A stretch of 64,000 nt of DNA from Halopenitus persicus (lineage in GTDB: Archaea > Halobacteriota > Halobacteria > Halobacteriales > Haloferacaceae). The notes beneath the pieces were generated by a model. It was not told where the DNA came from and searched no databases. It was given only the letters and a program-made list of their open reading frames with translations. Location of the stretch: contig NZ_AP017558.1 of NCBI RefSeq assembly GCF_002355635.1, forward strand, positions 744,001 through 808,000. Reading direction: 5' to 3'. Position 1 is the first letter of the stretch, and each line of letters begins with the position of its first letter. Made by a program: the position numbers and the translations under genes. Below, piece after piece: positions 63,620 through 64,000 of the stretch.

Positions 63620-64000
63620 GCCGCCACCTCCCTGAACCGGTCGAGCGCGTCGCGGGTCCCGACGACGAACAGCTCGTCACCGGCCGACAGCTCCTGGTTC
63701 CCACGCGGGGCGATCACCCACGATCCGTGCTTCGCGGCCATGATCGCGACGTCGTACCGGGCGCGGACGTCGACGTCCCCGATCGTGGTCCCGTCGAGCG
63801 GACCGCCGGCGACGACCGAGACGCGCCGGAACCGCTTGCCGGCCCGCCGGATCAGGGCGGTCAGCTCGAACTCCCGCCGCGTCCCGCGCGAACGGACCAG
63901 GACGCTCCCGCGGTCGGCCTCGAGCAGCGGACGCGCGTCGGACCGCGTCACCGCGACGGTGAGCCGCCCCTCCCCGCCCGTGGTGACCGGAACCGAGGGG
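63616..64000 (-). CDS. TrkA-C-domain protein, N-terminus outside the window
   Basis: The frame is open to the window edge, so at least 127 residues are visible. LLEADRGSVLVRSRGTRREF and VVAGGPLDGTTIGDVDVRARYDVAIMAAKHG, ending with GDELFVVGTRDALDRFREVAA, are a TrkA-C/RCK_C domain. It is probably the first gene of a pair with the next one. Any pore or NAD-binding domain would be upstream and cannot be seen. Confidence 0.75.
   Translation of the reverse strand, partial: PSVPVTTGGEGRLTVAVTRSDARPLLEADRGSVLVRSRGTRREFELTALIRRAGKRFRRVSVVAGGPLDGTTIGDVDVRARYDVAIMAAKHGSWVIAPRGNQELSAGDELFVVGTRDALDRFREVAA

Overview
The window is chromosomal DNA of a halophilic archaeon (class Halobacteria; a Halorubrum-like genus is my guess, not shown). 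The reasons are a very GC-rich sequence with strong third-position GC, acidic Asp/Glu-rich proteins, archaeal-only gene types (DnaG-type primase, NurA, S6e, SAMP-type ubiquitin-like modifier, fused AhbAB siroheme decarboxylase, archaeal TIGR00300 protein), and TATA-like boxes about 25 nt before many start codons, which implies mostly leaderless mRNAs. About 52 protein genes and one tRNA are supported. Most of the window is ordinary core chromosome.

Layout. 0-5.4 kb: end of an iron-type ABC binding protein, a GT-C membrane glycosyltransferase-like protein, a PiT phosphate permease, a small conserved protein and a NifU-domain protein. 5.6-10.4 kb: DJ-1/PfpI protein, the SufS-SufU Fe-S pair, a zinc-ribbon autoantigen-like protein, a K+ channel. 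10.5-18 kb: nucleoside phosphorylase, PepF, RimI, cis-prenyltransferase-like protein, DUF92 protein, GNAT, primase DnaG. 18-22.4 kb: DUF3311 plus sodium:solute symporter, FAD oxidoreductase, Nif3-like protein. 22.4-25.7 kb: the ahbAB-sirC-hemA tetrapyrrole operon. 25.7-37 kb: S6e, an M23-like protein, TIGR00300 protein, PurC and PurU, NurA, CPBP protease, Pgi, a Vms1-like release factor. 37.2 kb: tRNA-Lys(UUU) with duplicated 3' ends. 37.4-46.8 kb: dUTPase-like protein, aconitase, succinyl-CoA ligase, and a ribose-1,5-bisphosphate isomerase/PfkB kinase operon.

The most accessory-looking stretch is 46.8-54.5 kb. It is a block bounded on both sides by strikingly AT-rich, gene-free DNA. It holds an IclR regulator, a DhnA-type aldolase, two paralogous DAO-type FAD oxidoreductases, an SDR dehydrogenase and a trans-3-hydroxy-L-proline dehydratase-like enzyme. 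I read it as a catabolic island for a hydroxyproline- or imino/amino-acid-like substrate. The substrate is not proven. After it come a Gdx/SugE-type exporter, propionyl-CoA carboxylase PccB-PccX, a HAD phosphatase, AIR-synthase-like and AlaX proteins, dodecin, a GT2 glycosyltransferase, a SAMP1-like modifier and TrkA-C potassium-related proteins cut by the window end.

A second theme is more than twenty short tandem duplications. They lie between genes with any period from 9 to 44 bp, and inside low-complexity protein linkers only with periods that are multiples of three. Several lie at or across stop codons. No CRISPR array, insertion sequence, transposase, provirus or rRNA was found. I did not find a clearly new defence or mobile system; the hydroxyproline-like island, the tRNA-Lys scars, the extended SAMP1 and the small ORF ahead of pccB are the best leads.
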